In this document: one piece after another, positions 25,057 to 33,615 of the stretch
Layout of the letters: each line of letters starts with the position of its first letter
How positions within the stretch are numbered: position 1 is the stretch's first letter
Assembly (NCBI RefSeq): GCF_002355475.1
Contig: NZ_AP014862.1
Span: 2,790,001-2,854,000, forward strand
DNA from: Pseudomonas furukawaii
GTDB taxonomy: Bacteria > Pseudomonadota > Gammaproteobacteria > Pseudomonadales > Pseudomonadaceae
DNA: 64,000 nucleotides
Direction: 5' to 3'
Translations under genes and position numbers: made by a program
The notes under the pieces: generated by a model
Seen by the model: only the letters and a program-made list of their open reading frames with translations
Database searches by the model: none
Told to the model about the DNA's origin: nothing

Positions 25057-25093
25057 AAAAAAAGCCCCGCGGCGAGGGACCCGACCGCGGGGC
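25057..25093 (-). terminator. Intrinsic terminator of mexEF-oprN
   Basis: On the minus strand a 9-bp stem GCCCCGCGG / CCGCGGGGC (25093-25064) with a 12-nt loop is followed directly by seven T (25063-25057). It lies 39 bp past the oprN stop, so it closes the efflux operon. Confidence 0.85.
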
Positions 25094-25131
25094 GAGGAGC
25101 CGACCGGGGGGCGGTCGGGCAAGGGAAACAC

Positions 25132-26613
25132 TCAGGCCCGGGGCTGCCAGCCGCCGCCCAGGGCCTTGTAGATGGCGACGATGCCGCTGTAGAGCTCCAC
25201 TTCGGCCTGGGCCTGGGCGTCTTCGGCGGCCAGGCGCTCGCGTTCGGCGTCCAGCAGCACGAGGAAGTCCACGGTGCCTTCGCGGTAGCGCACGGCGGCC
25301 TGTTCGGCGGCGGCGCGGGTGGCTTCCGACTGGCGTACCAGGGACACCAGGCGTTGCTGGCGCTTGGCGTAGTCGCTGAAGGCGTTCTCGGATTCCTCCA
25401 GGGCGAGCAGCACCTGCTGCTCATAGCCGGCCAGGGCGCCTTCGGCGTCGGCTTCGGCGCCGCGCAGGCGGGCGCGGACGCTGCCCAGGTCGAAGGCGGC
25501 CCAGCTGATGGTGGGCGCCACGCCCCAGGCGCGGGCGGCGGAGGAGCCGATCTGCGAGCCGCGCCCGGCGGTGAAGCCGAGGAAGCCGGAGAGGCTGACG
25601 CGGGGGAAGAGGTCGACCGTGGCGACGCCGACATTGGCGGTGGCGGCCGCCAGCTGGCGCTCGGCGGAGCGCACGTCCGGGCGGCGTCGCAGCAGTTCGG
25701 CGGGGTCGCCGATGGGCAGGGCCTTGGCGATCACCGGAAGCGGCTTGGGCGAGAGGTCCAGGGTCAGTTGCTCCGGGCGCTGGCCGAGCAGGGTGGCGAT
25801 GCGGTTCCGGGCGCGGGCCTCGATGGCCTGCAGTTGCGGCAGGCTGGCTTCGGTGGCGGCCAGGCGGCCGTCGGCGCGCAGCACGTCCAGCTCGCTGCCG
25901 ACGCCGGCATCACGCAGTTGCTCGGTGAGCGCACGGGATTCCTGCTGGTTCTTCAGGTTCTCCCGGGCGATGCCTTCGCGCAGTTGGGCGCCGCGCAGGG
26001 TGCCGTAGGCGTCCACCAGCTCGGCGATCAGGCTGACCTGCAACTGTTGCAGGTCGGCTTCGGCGGCCTCGGCTTGCGCGTCGCTGGCTTCGATCTGCCG
26101 CTGGATGCGGCCGAACAGGTCCAGTTCCCAGGCCATGTCCAGGCCCAGGTCGTAGCGCTCGCTGTTGACCCGCTGCTCCGTGATGCCCGGCTGCTGGCCC
26201 TTGCCGATCTCGGCGCTGGCGCCGGCGGTGATCACCGGCAACTGGTCGTTGCCGACATCGTCGCGGATGGCGCGAGCGGCCTGGAGGCGCGAGAAGGCGA
26301 TGCGCAGTTCGCGGTTCTCCCGCAGCGACGCCTCCACCAGCTGGTTAAGGGTCGGGTCCTCGAACTGCTGCCACCAGAGGCTCTCGAAACGGGCGCGATC
26401 GACCTTCGCGGCCTCGGCCGAGGCGAGCCTGGCTGGCGCGCTCTCGGGGGCCTTGTAGTCGGGACCCACGGCGCAGGCGCTCAAAGCAAGGGCCAGCAGG
26501 GCAGGGGCGAAAGCCTTGGCGAGGCTGTAGGAGCGAGCTCTGCTCGCGAACTGAACGCCCGAGGAGCTTCGCGAGCAGAGCTCGCTCCCACGAAGGGTGC
26601 GCAGCGGGTTCAT
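25132..26613 (-). CDS. oprN: Outer-membrane efflux lipoprotein OprN, with expanded leader
   Basis: 493 aa TolC-type outer-membrane channel of the MexEF-OprN pump. The mature part begins after the lipobox ALSAC at Cys47 (CAVGPDYK), then tandem OEP repeats; conserved blocks RFESLWWQQFEDPTLNQLVE and SLSGFLGFTAGRGSQIGSSA match OprN as I remember it. The start ATG overlaps the mexF stop (ATGA). The leader is about 46 residues against about 25 in P. aeruginosa OprN; the additional residues are encoded by an inverted REP pair inserted in frame (26530-26588). Otherwise complete and followed by a strong terminator. Confidence 0.93.
   Translation of the reverse strand: MNPLRTLRGSELCSRSSSGVQFASRARSYSLAKAFAPALLALALSACAVGPDYKAPESAPARLASAEAAKVDRARFESLWWQQFEDPTLNQLVEASLRENRELRIAFSRLQAARAIRDDVGNDQLPVITAGASAEIGKGQQPGITEQRVNSERYDLGLDMAWELDLFGRIQRQIEASDAQAEAAEADLQQLQVSLIAELVDAYGTLRGAQLREGIARENLKNQQESRALTEQLRDAGVGSELDVLRADGRLAATEASLPQLQAIEARARNRIATLLGQRPEQLTLDLSPKPLPVIAKALPIGDPAELLRRRPDVRSAERQLAAATANVGVATVDLFPRVSLSGFLGFTAGRGSQIGSSAARAWGVAPTISWAAFDLGSVRARLRGAEADAEGALAGYEQQVLLALEESENAFSDYAKRQQRLVSLVRQSEATRAAAEQAAVRYREGTVDFLVLLDAERERLAAEDAQAQAEVELYSGIVAIYKALGGGWQPRA
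26530..26588. repeat. Inverted REP pair inside the oprN leader
   Basis: Two perfect 21-bp arms, 26530-26550 and 26568-26588, in inverted orientation with a 17-nt spacer. The arms carry the common Pseudomonas REP core GGAGCGAGCTC. The pair is translated as part of the OprN signal peptide and sits about 25 nt after the start codon, so the mRNA would hold a stable hairpin at the ribosome entry site. The same core occurs in inverse form at 38758-38780. Confidence 0.9.
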
Positions 26614-29600
26614 GCATGTACCTCAATCTGGTTGGCTTGGGCCTTGCGGGCTTCGCGCTTTTCCACGAAGCCACGGATCAGGACATAGAACACCGGGGTC
26701 AGCAGCAGGCCGAAGAAGGTCACGCCGATCATCCCGCTGAACACCGCGACGCCCATGGCATGGCGCATCTCGGCGCCGGCGCCGGAGGACAGCACCAGGG
26801 GCACCACGCCCATGATGAAGGCGATGGAGGTCATCAGGATCGGGCGCAGACGCAGGCGGCAGGCTTCGAGGACGGCGGCGACGCGGTCCAGGCCTTCTTC
26901 CTGTTTCTCCTTGGCGAACTCGACGATGAGGATGGCGTTCTTGCACGCCAGGCCTACCAGTACGATCAGGCCGATCTGGGTGAAGATGTTGTTGTCGCTG
27001 CCGGCGAGGATCACCCCGACGATGGCCGAGAACAGCACGGTCGGCACGATCAGGATCACCGCCAGCGGCAGGCTCCAGCTCTCGTACTGGGCGGCCAGCA
27101 CCAGGAAGGCCAGCAGCACGCAGAGCGGGAAGATGAACACGGCGGTGTTGCCGGCGAGGATCTGCTGGTAGGTCAGGTCCGTCCATTCATAGGTCATGCC
27201 GTTGGGCAGTTCTTCCTTCAGCAGCCTGGCGATCGCCGCTTCGGCCTGGCCCGAGCTGTAGCCCGGTGCCGCGGCGCCGTTGATCTCGGCGGTGATGAAG
27301 CCGTTGTAGTGCATCACGCGGTCGGGGCCGGAGCTGTTCTCCACCTTGACGAAGGTGGACAGCGGGATCATTTCGCCACGGTTGTTGCGCACCTTCAGCT
27401 GGCCGATCTGCTCGGGCTCCAGGCGGAACTGCTGGTCGGCCTGGACGTTGACCTGGTAGGTGCGGCCGAAGCGGTTGAAGTCGTTGGCATACAGCGAGCC
27501 CAGGTACACCTGCATGGTGTCGAAGATGTCGCTGATGGCCACGCCGTGGGTCTTGGCCTTCTCGCGGTCGATGGCGGCATCCACCTGGGGCACGTTGACC
27601 TGGTAGCTGGTGAACACCGACATGGGGTTCAGCTCCGGCAACTGGCGCGCCTTGGCGATGACGTTCTGGGTCTGCTTGTACAGCTCCTCGTAACCCAGGT
27701 TGCCGCGATCCTCCACCTGCAGGCGGAAGCCGCCGATGGTGCCGAGGCCCTGGACGGGCGGCGGCGGGAAGATGGCGATGTAGGCGTCCTGGATTTCCGC
27801 GAACTGCTTGTTCAGCTCGGCGGCGATGGCGCCGGCGGACATGCTCGGGTCCTTGCGTTCATCGAAGGGCTTGAGCGGGGTGAACACGATGCCGCTGTTG
27901 GGGCTGTTGGTGAAGCCGTTGATGGACAGGCCGGGGAAGGCCACGGTGTTCTCCACGCCCGGGTGCTTGGCGGCGATCTCGGACATGCGCTTGATCACGG
28001 CCTCGGTGCGGTCGAGGGTGGCGGCGTCCGGCAGTTGGGCGAAGGCCACCAGGTACTGCTTGTCCTGCTGCGGCACGAAGCCGGTGGGGGTGCTGGAGAA
28101 GCCCAGGTAGCCCAGCACCAGCAAGCCGCCGTAGACCAGCATGGCGATGCTGCTGCCGCGCAGCACGCGGCGCACGGTGCCGACATAGCCCTTGCCGGCG
28201 CGGTCGAAGAAGCGGTTGAAGGGACCGAACAGCCAGCCGCCGAACAGCCTGTCGAGCACGCGGGAGAAACGGTCCTTGGGCGCGTGGTGGTCCTTCAGCA
28301 GCACGGCGGCCAGCGCCGGCGACAGGGTCAGGGAGTTGAAGGCCGAGATCACCGTGGAGATGGCGATGGTCAGCGCGAACTGCTGGTAGAACTGGCCGGT
28401 GAGGCCGGAGATGAAGGCGGTGGGCACGAACACGGCGCAGAGCACCAGGGCGGTGGCGACGATGGGGCCGGTCACTTCCTTCATGGCCTGGCGGGTGGCC
28501 TCAACCGGCGACTTGCCGAGGCCGATGTTCCGCTCGACGTTCTCCACCACCACGATGGCGTCGTCCACCACGATGCCGATGGCCAGCACCAGGCCGAACA
28601 GCGACAGGGCGTTGAGGGAGAAGCCGAACAGGTGCATCACCGCGAAGGTGCCGATCAGCGACACCGGCACGGCCGCCAGCGGGATGATGGACGCGCGCCA
28701 GGTCTGCAGGAACAGGATCACCACCAGCACCACCAGCACGATCGCTTCGAGCAGGGTGTGCACCACCGCCTCGATGGAGCCACGGACGAAGATGGTGGGG
28801 TCATAGACGATTTCGTAGTCCATGCCCTGGGGGAAGTTCTGCTTCAGCTCGGCCATGCGCTCGCGGACGGCGTCGGAGATCTCGATGGCGTTGGAACCGG
28901 GGCGCTGGAACACCGGGATGGCCACGGCCGGCTGGTTGTTCAGCAGCGAGCGCAGGGCGTACTGGTTGGAACCCAGTTCGACCCGGGCGATGTCCTTCAG
29001 GCGGGTGATCTCGCCGTCGTAGCCGGCACGGATGATGATGTTCTCGAACTCTTCCTCGGTGACCAGGCGGCCCTGTGTGTTGATGGAGAGCTGGAAGCTG
29101 TTGCCAGCATCCGACGGCGGCGCGCCGAGGGCGCCGGCGGCGACCTGGCGGTTCTGCTCGCGGATGGCGTTGACCACGTCGGTGGCGGTGAGGTTGCGCG
29201 AGGCCACCTTGTTCGGGTCGAGCCAGACGCGCAGGGAATAGTTGCCCATGCCGAACAGCTGCACGTCGCCCACGCCGTCCAGGCGCGCCAACTCGTCCTT
29301 GACGTTGAGCGCGGCGTAGTTGGACAGGTAGAGCATGTCGTAGCGGTTATCCGGCGAGGTCAGGTGCACCACCATGGTCAGGTCCGGGGAGGCCTTGTCC
29401 ACGGTCACGCCGAGCCGCTGCACCTCGGTGGGCAGGGTCGGCATGGTGCGGGTGACGCGGTTCTGCACCTGCACCTGGGCGTTGTCCAGGTCGGTACCCA
29501 GGGCGAAGGTGATGGTCAGGGTCAGCTTGCCGTCGTTGGTAGCCTGGGAGGACATGTAGAGCATGCCTTCCACGCCGACGATGGCCTGCTCCAGCGGCGA

Positions 29601-29792
29601 GGCCACGGTCTCGCCGATCACCTTGGGGTTGGCGCCGGGGAAGTTGGCGCGCACGACCACGGTGGGCGGGACCACTTCCGGGTATTCGCTGATGGGCAGC
29701 TGGAACAGGGAGATGGCGCCGCCGATCAGGACCAGCAGCGACAGCACGGCGGCGAAGATCGGCCGCGAGATGAAGAATTGCGAAAAGTTCAT
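26610..29792 (-). CDS. mexF: RND efflux pump inner-membrane transporter MexF
   Basis: 1060 aa, the expected size of MexF. It is an HAE1-family proton-driven trimeric exporter with 12 TM segments and two large periplasmic loops. Starts MNFSQFFISRPIFAAVLSLL and contains ISEYPEVVPPTVVVRANFPG, the TM4 proton-relay segment GIVVDDAIVVVENVERN and GLACKNAILIVEFAKEK. Substrates of MexEF-OprN in P. aeruginosa include chloramphenicol, fluoroquinolones, trimethoprim and HHQ. Start 29792 fixed by homology; longer in-frame reading to 29858 crosses a repeat. A 4-bp overlap couples it to oprN. Confidence 0.95.
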   Translation of the reverse strand: MNFSQFFISRPIFAAVLSLLVLIGGAISLFQLPISEYPEVVPPTVVVRANFPGANPKVIGETVASPLEQAIVGVEGMLYMSSQATNDGKLTLTITFALGTDLDNAQVQVQNRVTRTMPTLPTEVQRLGVTVDKASPDLTMVVHLTSPDNRYDMLYLSNYAALNVKDELARLDGVGDVQLFGMGNYSLRVWLDPNKVASRNLTATDVVNAIREQNRQVAAGALGAPPSDAGNSFQLSINTQGRLVTEEEFENIIIRAGYDGEITRLKDIARVELGSNQYALRSLLNNQPAVAIPVFQRPGSNAIEISDAVRERMAELKQNFPQGMDYEIVYDPTIFVRGSIEAVVHTLLEAIVLVVLVVILFLQTWRASIIPLAAVPVSLIGTFAVMHLFGFSLNALSLFGLVLAIGIVVDDAIVVVENVERNIGLGKSPVEATRQAMKEVTGPIVATALVLCAVFVPTAFISGLTGQFYQQFALTIAISTVISAFNSLTLSPALAAVLLKDHHAPKDRFSRVLDRLFGGWLFGPFNRFFDRAGKGYVGTVRRVLRGSSIAMLVYGGLLVLGYLGFSSTPTGFVPQQDKQYLVAFAQLPDAATLDRTEAVIKRMSEIAAKHPGVENTVAFPGLSINGFTNSPNSGIVFTPLKPFDERKDPSMSAGAIAAELNKQFAEIQDAYIAIFPPPPVQGLGTIGGFRLQVEDRGNLGYEELYKQTQNVIAKARQLPELNPMSVFTSYQVNVPQVDAAIDREKAKTHGVAISDIFDTMQVYLGSLYANDFNRFGRTYQVNVQADQQFRLEPEQIGQLKVRNNRGEMIPLSTFVKVENSSGPDRVMHYNGFITAEINGAAAPGYSSGQAEAAIARLLKEELPNGMTYEWTDLTYQQILAGNTAVFIFPLCVLLAFLVLAAQYESWSLPLAVILIVPTVLFSAIVGVILAGSDNNIFTQIGLIVLVGLACKNAILIVEFAKEKQEEGLDRVAAVLEACRLRLRPILMTSIAFIMGVVPLVLSSGAGAEMRHAMGVAVFSGMIGVTFFGLLLTPVFYVLIRGFVEKREARKAQANQIEVHA

Positions 29793-29820
29793 CGGATGGT
29801 CCTCGGGCTCCGGTGCGCAG

Positions 29821-29860
29821 GGCGCACCCCACGTTGGGGTAGGGTGCGCCGCGCGCACCA
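29821..29860. repeat. Inverted repeat between mexE and mexF
   Basis: GGCGCACCC (29821-29829) and GGGTGCGCC (29852-29860) with a partly self-complementary middle (CCCAC...TGGGG). It fills most of the 77-bp mexE-mexF gap and looks like a REP-class element. It could modulate the mexE to mexF expression ratio by mRNA stabilisation. Confidence 0.6.
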
Positions 29861-29869
29861 GGCGTCTTG

Positions 29870-31108
29870 TCAGCCGCGTGGCTTGCCGTTGTTGATGTCT
29901 TGCCGGGCGACGCGCGGGGCGTCGCGGCCTTCCACGGAGCGGCGCAGCCGGTCCAGCTGGGCGAGGGTGTCGTCGCTGGCCATGGGCACGGCCTGCGGGT
30001 CTACCAGGGCGCCGGGCATGGCGCGCTGCAGGCCGTTGACCACGATCTTCTCGCCCTTGGCCAGGCCGCTGCGGACGATGCGCAGCCCTTCCAGCTTCGG
30101 CCCCAGCTCGATGGGGCGGTAGTTGACCTTGTTGTCCTCACCGAGGACCAGGACGAACTTCTTGCCCAGGTCAGTACCTATGGCTTCGTCCTTGATCAGC
30201 GCGGCCGGGTAGGTCTCGCTGCCCACCAGCTTGATGCGGGCGTAGAGGCCGGGGGTGAAGCGGCCGTCGGTGTTGTCGAACACCGCGCGGCCCCGGATGG
30301 TGCCGGTGCGCGGATTGACCTGGTTGTCGAGGAAGTCCAGCTGGCCCAGGTGCGGATTGCCTTCTTCGCTGGACAGGCCCATGTACACCGGGCTGGCGGC
30401 ACGGGTGTCGGTGCCGGCCTTGCGCGCCAGTTCCACGTACTTGAGGAAGGCGCGCTCGTCGGCGTCGAAGTAGGCGTAGACCTTGTCGGTGGAGACCACC
30501 GAGGTGAGCAGCGACTGGCCGGCGTTCACCAGGTTGCCCTCGGTGATCTCGGCGCGGCTGACGCGGCCGTCGATGGGCGCGGTGACACGGGTGAAGCTGA
30601 GGTTGAGGCGGGCATTGTCCAGCTCCGCCTGGGTGGCGGCGACGGCGGCCTGGGCCTCGGCGGCGGCGCTGGTGCGGGCGTCGGCCAGTTCGGCGGAGAT
30701 GGCGTTGCTCTGGCGCAGGCGCTCGCCACGGCGGGCCTCGTTGACCGCGCGGGTCTGGCTGGCGCGGGCTTGCTGCAACTGCGCCTCCAGGCGTTTCACT
30801 TCCGCCTGGAAGGGGCGCGGGTCGATCTGGAAGAGCAGGTCACCCTTCTTCACCAGGCTGCCCTCGTGGAAGGCCACCTGGTCGATGTAGCCGGATACGC
30901 GCGGGCGGATCTCGACGGATTCGGGGGCTTCCAGGCGGCCGGTGAATTCGTCCCACTCGTTGAGGGGCTGCTCGATCACCTCGGCAACGCTGACCTTGGG
31001 TGCTGCCTGGTTGAGTCCTGCCTCCGGTGCCTTGCCGCAGGCCGCCAGCACCACCGCCGCCGCAAGGGCCAGGGGGTAACGCCAGAGATTCTTGTGAAGT
31101 GCTTCCAT
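29870..31108 (-). CDS. mexE: RND efflux periplasmic adaptor MexE
   Basis: 412 aa membrane-fusion lipoprotein. The signal LALAAAVVLAACGK has a lipobox with Cys24. The adaptor domains follow: APKVSVAEVIEQPLNEWDEF, lipoyl/barrel-sandwich ESVEIRPRVSGYIDQVAFHE, a helical hairpin (residues about 105-165) and LVSTDKVYAYFDADERAFLK-type beta-barrel sequence. It links MexF to OprN. First gene of the operon; MexT-box-like elements lie in the 210 bp before it. Confidence 0.95.
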   Translation of the reverse strand: MEALHKNLWRYPLALAAAVVLAACGKAPEAGLNQAAPKVSVAEVIEQPLNEWDEFTGRLEAPESVEIRPRVSGYIDQVAFHEGSLVKKGDLLFQIDPRPFQAEVKRLEAQLQQARASQTRAVNEARRGERLRQSNAISAELADARTSAAAEAQAAVAATQAELDNARLNLSFTRVTAPIDGRVSRAEITEGNLVNAGQSLLTSVVSTDKVYAYFDADERAFLKYVELARKAGTDTRAASPVYMGLSSEEGNPHLGQLDFLDNQVNPRTGTIRGRAVFDNTDGRFTPGLYARIKLVGSETYPAALIKDEAIGTDLGKKFVLVLGEDNKVNYRPIELGPKLEGLRIVRSGLAKGEKIVVNGLQRAMPGALVDPQAVPMASDDTLAQLDRLRRSVEGRDAPRVARQDINNGKPRG

Positions 31109-31195
31109 GGGACAGCTCCGCCAATTGGTTTCATGAATGGGCGGAGTCTGCGTGCGCGAGTTCGATCAGACGAATCGAACACCCTGAAAATGACT

Positions 31196-31220
31196 ATCAC
31201 TGGAAGTGATTGAGACGGGT
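31196..31220. promoter_or_regulatory. Candidate MexT (nod-box-like) site upstream of mexE
   Basis: ATCACTGGAAGTGAT (31196-31210) is a perfect 5-bp inverted repeat of ATC-N9-GAT form, followed on the + strand by N4 and AC. It partly fits the MexT consensus ATCA-N5-GTCGAT-N4-ACYAT as I remember it (ATCA, GAT and AC match). It lies 88-112 bp upstream of the mexE ATG, where a LysR activator would bind. Confidence 0.45.
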
Positions 31221-31318
31221 AGTCACTACGCGGCTTTCGTAGCCCGGAAGGATTCCGGGAAAAGCCGCCGCCCTGGCGAACGAACGCGCCGCAGGGCACG
31301 GGTTGGGGGCCTGTGGCG

Positions 31319-32236
31319 TTACTCGAGGCTGTCCGGGTCGCCGCAGTACATCTGGATGCGGGAACGCAGCCAACGCTCGGCGGGGTCGTTGTCCTGGGCG
31401 CCGCGCCAGGCCATGGACAGCTCGAAGGACTGGGTGGGCAGGGGGGGATCTTCCGCCCGCAGGCCGCCGGCGGCGGTCAGGGCGGCGGCCGTGTAGTCCG
31501 GCACCATGGCCACCAGGTCGGTGCCGGCGAGCAGCGTGCCGAGGCCGTTGAACTGGGGCACCGCCAGTACCACCCGGCGCTGGCGGCCCTGCTTGGCCAG
31601 TTCCTCGTCGACGAAACCCTGCAGGTCGCCGGCGAAGGACACCAGGGCGTGGGGCCGTGCGCAATAGTCGTCCAGGCTCAGGGCCCCGGGAATCGCGTCG
31701 GCCCGCAGCAGCCTGGGCTTGGAGCGGCGCAGGGTCTTGCGCTTGGCATTGGCCGGCAGTTCGTCGGTGTAGCTGACGCCCACGGAGATTTCGCCGGAGG
31801 CCAGCAGGTTGGGCATCAGCAGGTAGTTGGTGCGGCGCACCACCAGCACCACCCCGGGCGCTTCGGCCCGCAGCCGGCGGAGCAGGGCGGGCAGCAGGGC
31901 GAACTCCACGTCATCGGACAGGCCGATGCGGAACACCGCGGTGCTGGTGGCCGGGTCGAAGTCCGCCGCCCGGCTCACGGCGGTGGAGATGGAATCCAGC
32001 GCCGGCGAAAGCAGGGCGAAGATCTCCACGGCGCGGGCGGTGGGCTCCATGCTCCGGCCGGTGCGGACGAAAAGCGGGTCGTCGAAGAGGTTCCGCAGGC
32101 GAGCCAGGGCGGCGCTGATGGCGGGTTGGCCGAGGAACAGCTTTTCCGCCGCGCGCGTCACGCTACGCTCATGCATCAGCGTTTCGAAGACGATCAGCAG
32201 GTTGAGGTCAACTCTTCGCAGGTCGTTTCGGTTCAT
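31319..32236 (-). CDS. mexT: LysR-family activator MexT
   Basis: 305 aa. Starts MNRNDLRRVDLNLLIVFETL with winged-helix DNA-binding domain (VTRAAEKLFLGQPAISAALA), and the effector domain keeps MexT stretches such as FRIGLSDDVEFALLPALLRR and WLRSRIQMYCGDPDSLE. The short start at 32236 matches the 304-aa active form in P. aeruginosa; reading can extend to 32308. No frameshift is visible, in contrast to the 8-bp insertion known from inactive mexT alleles. It activates mexEF-oprN and mexS in response to redox or electrophile stress. Confidence 0.93.
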   Translation of the reverse strand: MNRNDLRRVDLNLLIVFETLMHERSVTRAAEKLFLGQPAISAALARLRNLFDDPLFVRTGRSMEPTARAVEIFALLSPALDSISTAVSRAADFDPATSTAVFRIGLSDDVEFALLPALLRRLRAEAPGVVLVVRRTNYLLMPNLLASGEISVGVSYTDELPANAKRKTLRRSKPRLLRADAIPGALSLDDYCARPHALVSFAGDLQGFVDEELAKQGRQRRVVLAVPQFNGLGTLLAGTDLVAMVPDYTAAALTAAGGLRAEDPPLPTQSFELSMAWRGAQDNDPAERWLRSRIQMYCGDPDSLE

Positions 32237-32297
32237 GGAATCTTCCGTAATTAACGTGTGAAAGGTGCAGTTCCCGTGTCCGATCGTCAAGGCTCGC

Positions 32298-32321
32298 ATC
32301 ATCGCCATTTATGACAACTAT
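32298..32321 (+). promoter_or_regulatory. Candidate MexT box between mexT and mexS
   Basis: ATCA-N5-ATTTAT-N4-ACTAT keeps the exact spacing and the outer ATCA and ACTAT blocks of the remembered MexT consensus ATCA-N5-GTCGAT-N4-ACYAT; the centre keeps three of six bases. It ends 77 bp before the mexS ATG and lies upstream of mexT as well, so it may control both. Confidence 0.55.
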
Positions 32322-32398
32322 CAACGGCCACGGGTGGTTTTGTGGATAAAGCCCGGATAGAGTCCGTGGCTATGAAAGAGTCACAGGCGAGGTATGTG

Positions 32399-33421
32399 AT
32401 GTCCCGCATGATCCGTTTTCACCAGTTCGGCGGCCCCGAAGTCCTCCAACTGGAAGAGGTACCGACCCCCGTACCCGGTCCGGGCGAAGTGCTGGTGCGC
32501 ACCCAGGCGCTGGGCGTGGGCTGGAAGGACGTGCTCTGGCGGCAGAACCTGGCGGCCGAGCAGCCGACCCAGCTACCGTCCGGCCTCGGTTTCGAGATGG
32601 CCGGCGTGGTGGAAGCCGTTGGCGCGGGCGTCGACGACCTTGCCGTGGGCACCCCCGTGGCCAGCTTCCCGGCCAGCACGCCGAACCGTTACCCGGCCTG
32701 GGGCGATCGGGTGCTGATGCCGCGCAATGGCCTGGTGGCCTACCCCGACAGCCTGACGCCGGTCGAGGCGGCGATTCACTACACGCCGACGCTGCTGGCG
32801 TACTTCGCGCTGGTGGACCTGGGCAACCTGAAGCCGGGCCAGCACGTGCTGGTCACCGAGGCCGGCCATTGCCTGGCGCCCCAGACGGTTCAACTGGCCA
32901 AGGCCCTGGGCGCCAAGGTGATCGCGTCCACCACCTACCCGGAGAGCCGCGCTTTCCTCAAGGAACTGGGCGCCGACAAGATCATCGTCACCGAGGAGCA
33001 GGACCTGGTCCTGGAGGTGGAGCGCTTCACCCAGGGCAAGGGGGTCGAGGTGGTCCTCGACCAGTGCGCCGGCCAGCAGATGAAGCTGCTGGGCGACGTC
33101 GCCGCGCCACGCGGCAAGCTGATCCTCTATGGGGTCAACGGTGGCAACGATGCCGCGTTCCCGGCGTGCGCCGCGTTCAAGAAGCATCTGCAGTTCTTCC
33201 GTCATTGCGTGCTCGACTTCACCGGTTCGCCGGAGATCGGCATCGAGGCCAATGAGGCTTCGGTGAAACGGGCGCTGGACCATATCAACCAGTTGACCCG
33301 TGACCGGTTGCTGAAACCGCCGGTGGATCGCGTGTTCGCCTTCGAGGACTTCGTCGAGGCCAACCGCCATATGGAGACCTGTCCGCCAGGGGGTCGCGTC
33401 GTCATCAAGGTGACTGATTGA
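32399..33421 (+). CDS. mexS: Quinone oxidoreductase-like protein MexS
   Basis: 340 aa zinc-free medium-chain dehydrogenase/reductase. N-terminal SRMIRFHQFGGPEVLQLEEV, then VLVTEAGHCLAPQTVQLAKA in the nucleotide-binding region and VVLDQCAGQQMKLLGDVAAP. It lies divergent from mexT, exactly as in P. aeruginosa. There MexS limits MexT activity, and its loss turns the pump on. GCGAGG just before the ATG supports the start; ATG 32408 is the alternative. A strong terminator follows at once. Confidence 0.9.
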   Translation: MSRMIRFHQFGGPEVLQLEEVPTPVPGPGEVLVRTQALGVGWKDVLWRQNLAAEQPTQLPSGLGFEMAGVVEAVGAGVDDLAVGTPVASFPASTPNRYPAWGDRVLMPRNGLVAYPDSLTPVEAAIHYTPTLLAYFALVDLGNLKPGQHVLVTEAGHCLAPQTVQLAKALGAKVIASTTYPESRAFLKELGADKIIVTEEQDLVLEVERFTQGKGVEVVLDQCAGQQMKLLGDVAAPRGKLILYGVNGGNDAAFPACAAFKKHLQFFRHCVLDFTGSPEIGIEANEASVKRALDHINQLTRDRLLKPPVDRVFAFEDFVEANRHMETCPPGGRVVIKVTD

Positions 33422-33427
33422 CGAGGA

Positions 33428-33455
33428 AAGGGCCGGGACTTGTCCCGGCCTTTTT
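33428..33455 (+). terminator. Intrinsic terminator of mexS
   Basis: GGCCGGGAC (33431-33439) and GTCCCGGCC (33442-33450) form a 9-bp stem with a 2-nt loop (probably opening slightly) followed by five T. It begins 7 bp past the mexS stop. Confidence 0.85.
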
Positions 33456-33615
33456 CGTTCGATTGTCGATGGGAGGCAGTGTGCGCCCCCGGCGCATCGC
33501 GTCGATAGTCGATTTCTGCTGGATTGTTGCCTGATCCTCTTCGGCTCGCCCCGCAGGCGAGACGACTGGGCAAGCCACGGGTAGAGTTGCCTCATCCGTT
33601 GCAAAGGTTGTAACC

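Larger units (their letters stand above)
24722..25131. other. Intergenic region with repeat and terminator
   Basis: 410 bp between DUF3509 (+) and oprN (-), both of which end here. It contains the palindrome at 24874-24898 and the oprN terminator at 25057-25093. No further gene was recognised. Confidence 0.5.

Noticed and set aside
26616..30122. 1168-codon open frame on the plus strand opposite mexF and mexE
   Set aside because: It is the antisense shadow of two well-identified genes in high-GC DNA; the translation is rich in H, G, Q, R and D without domains.
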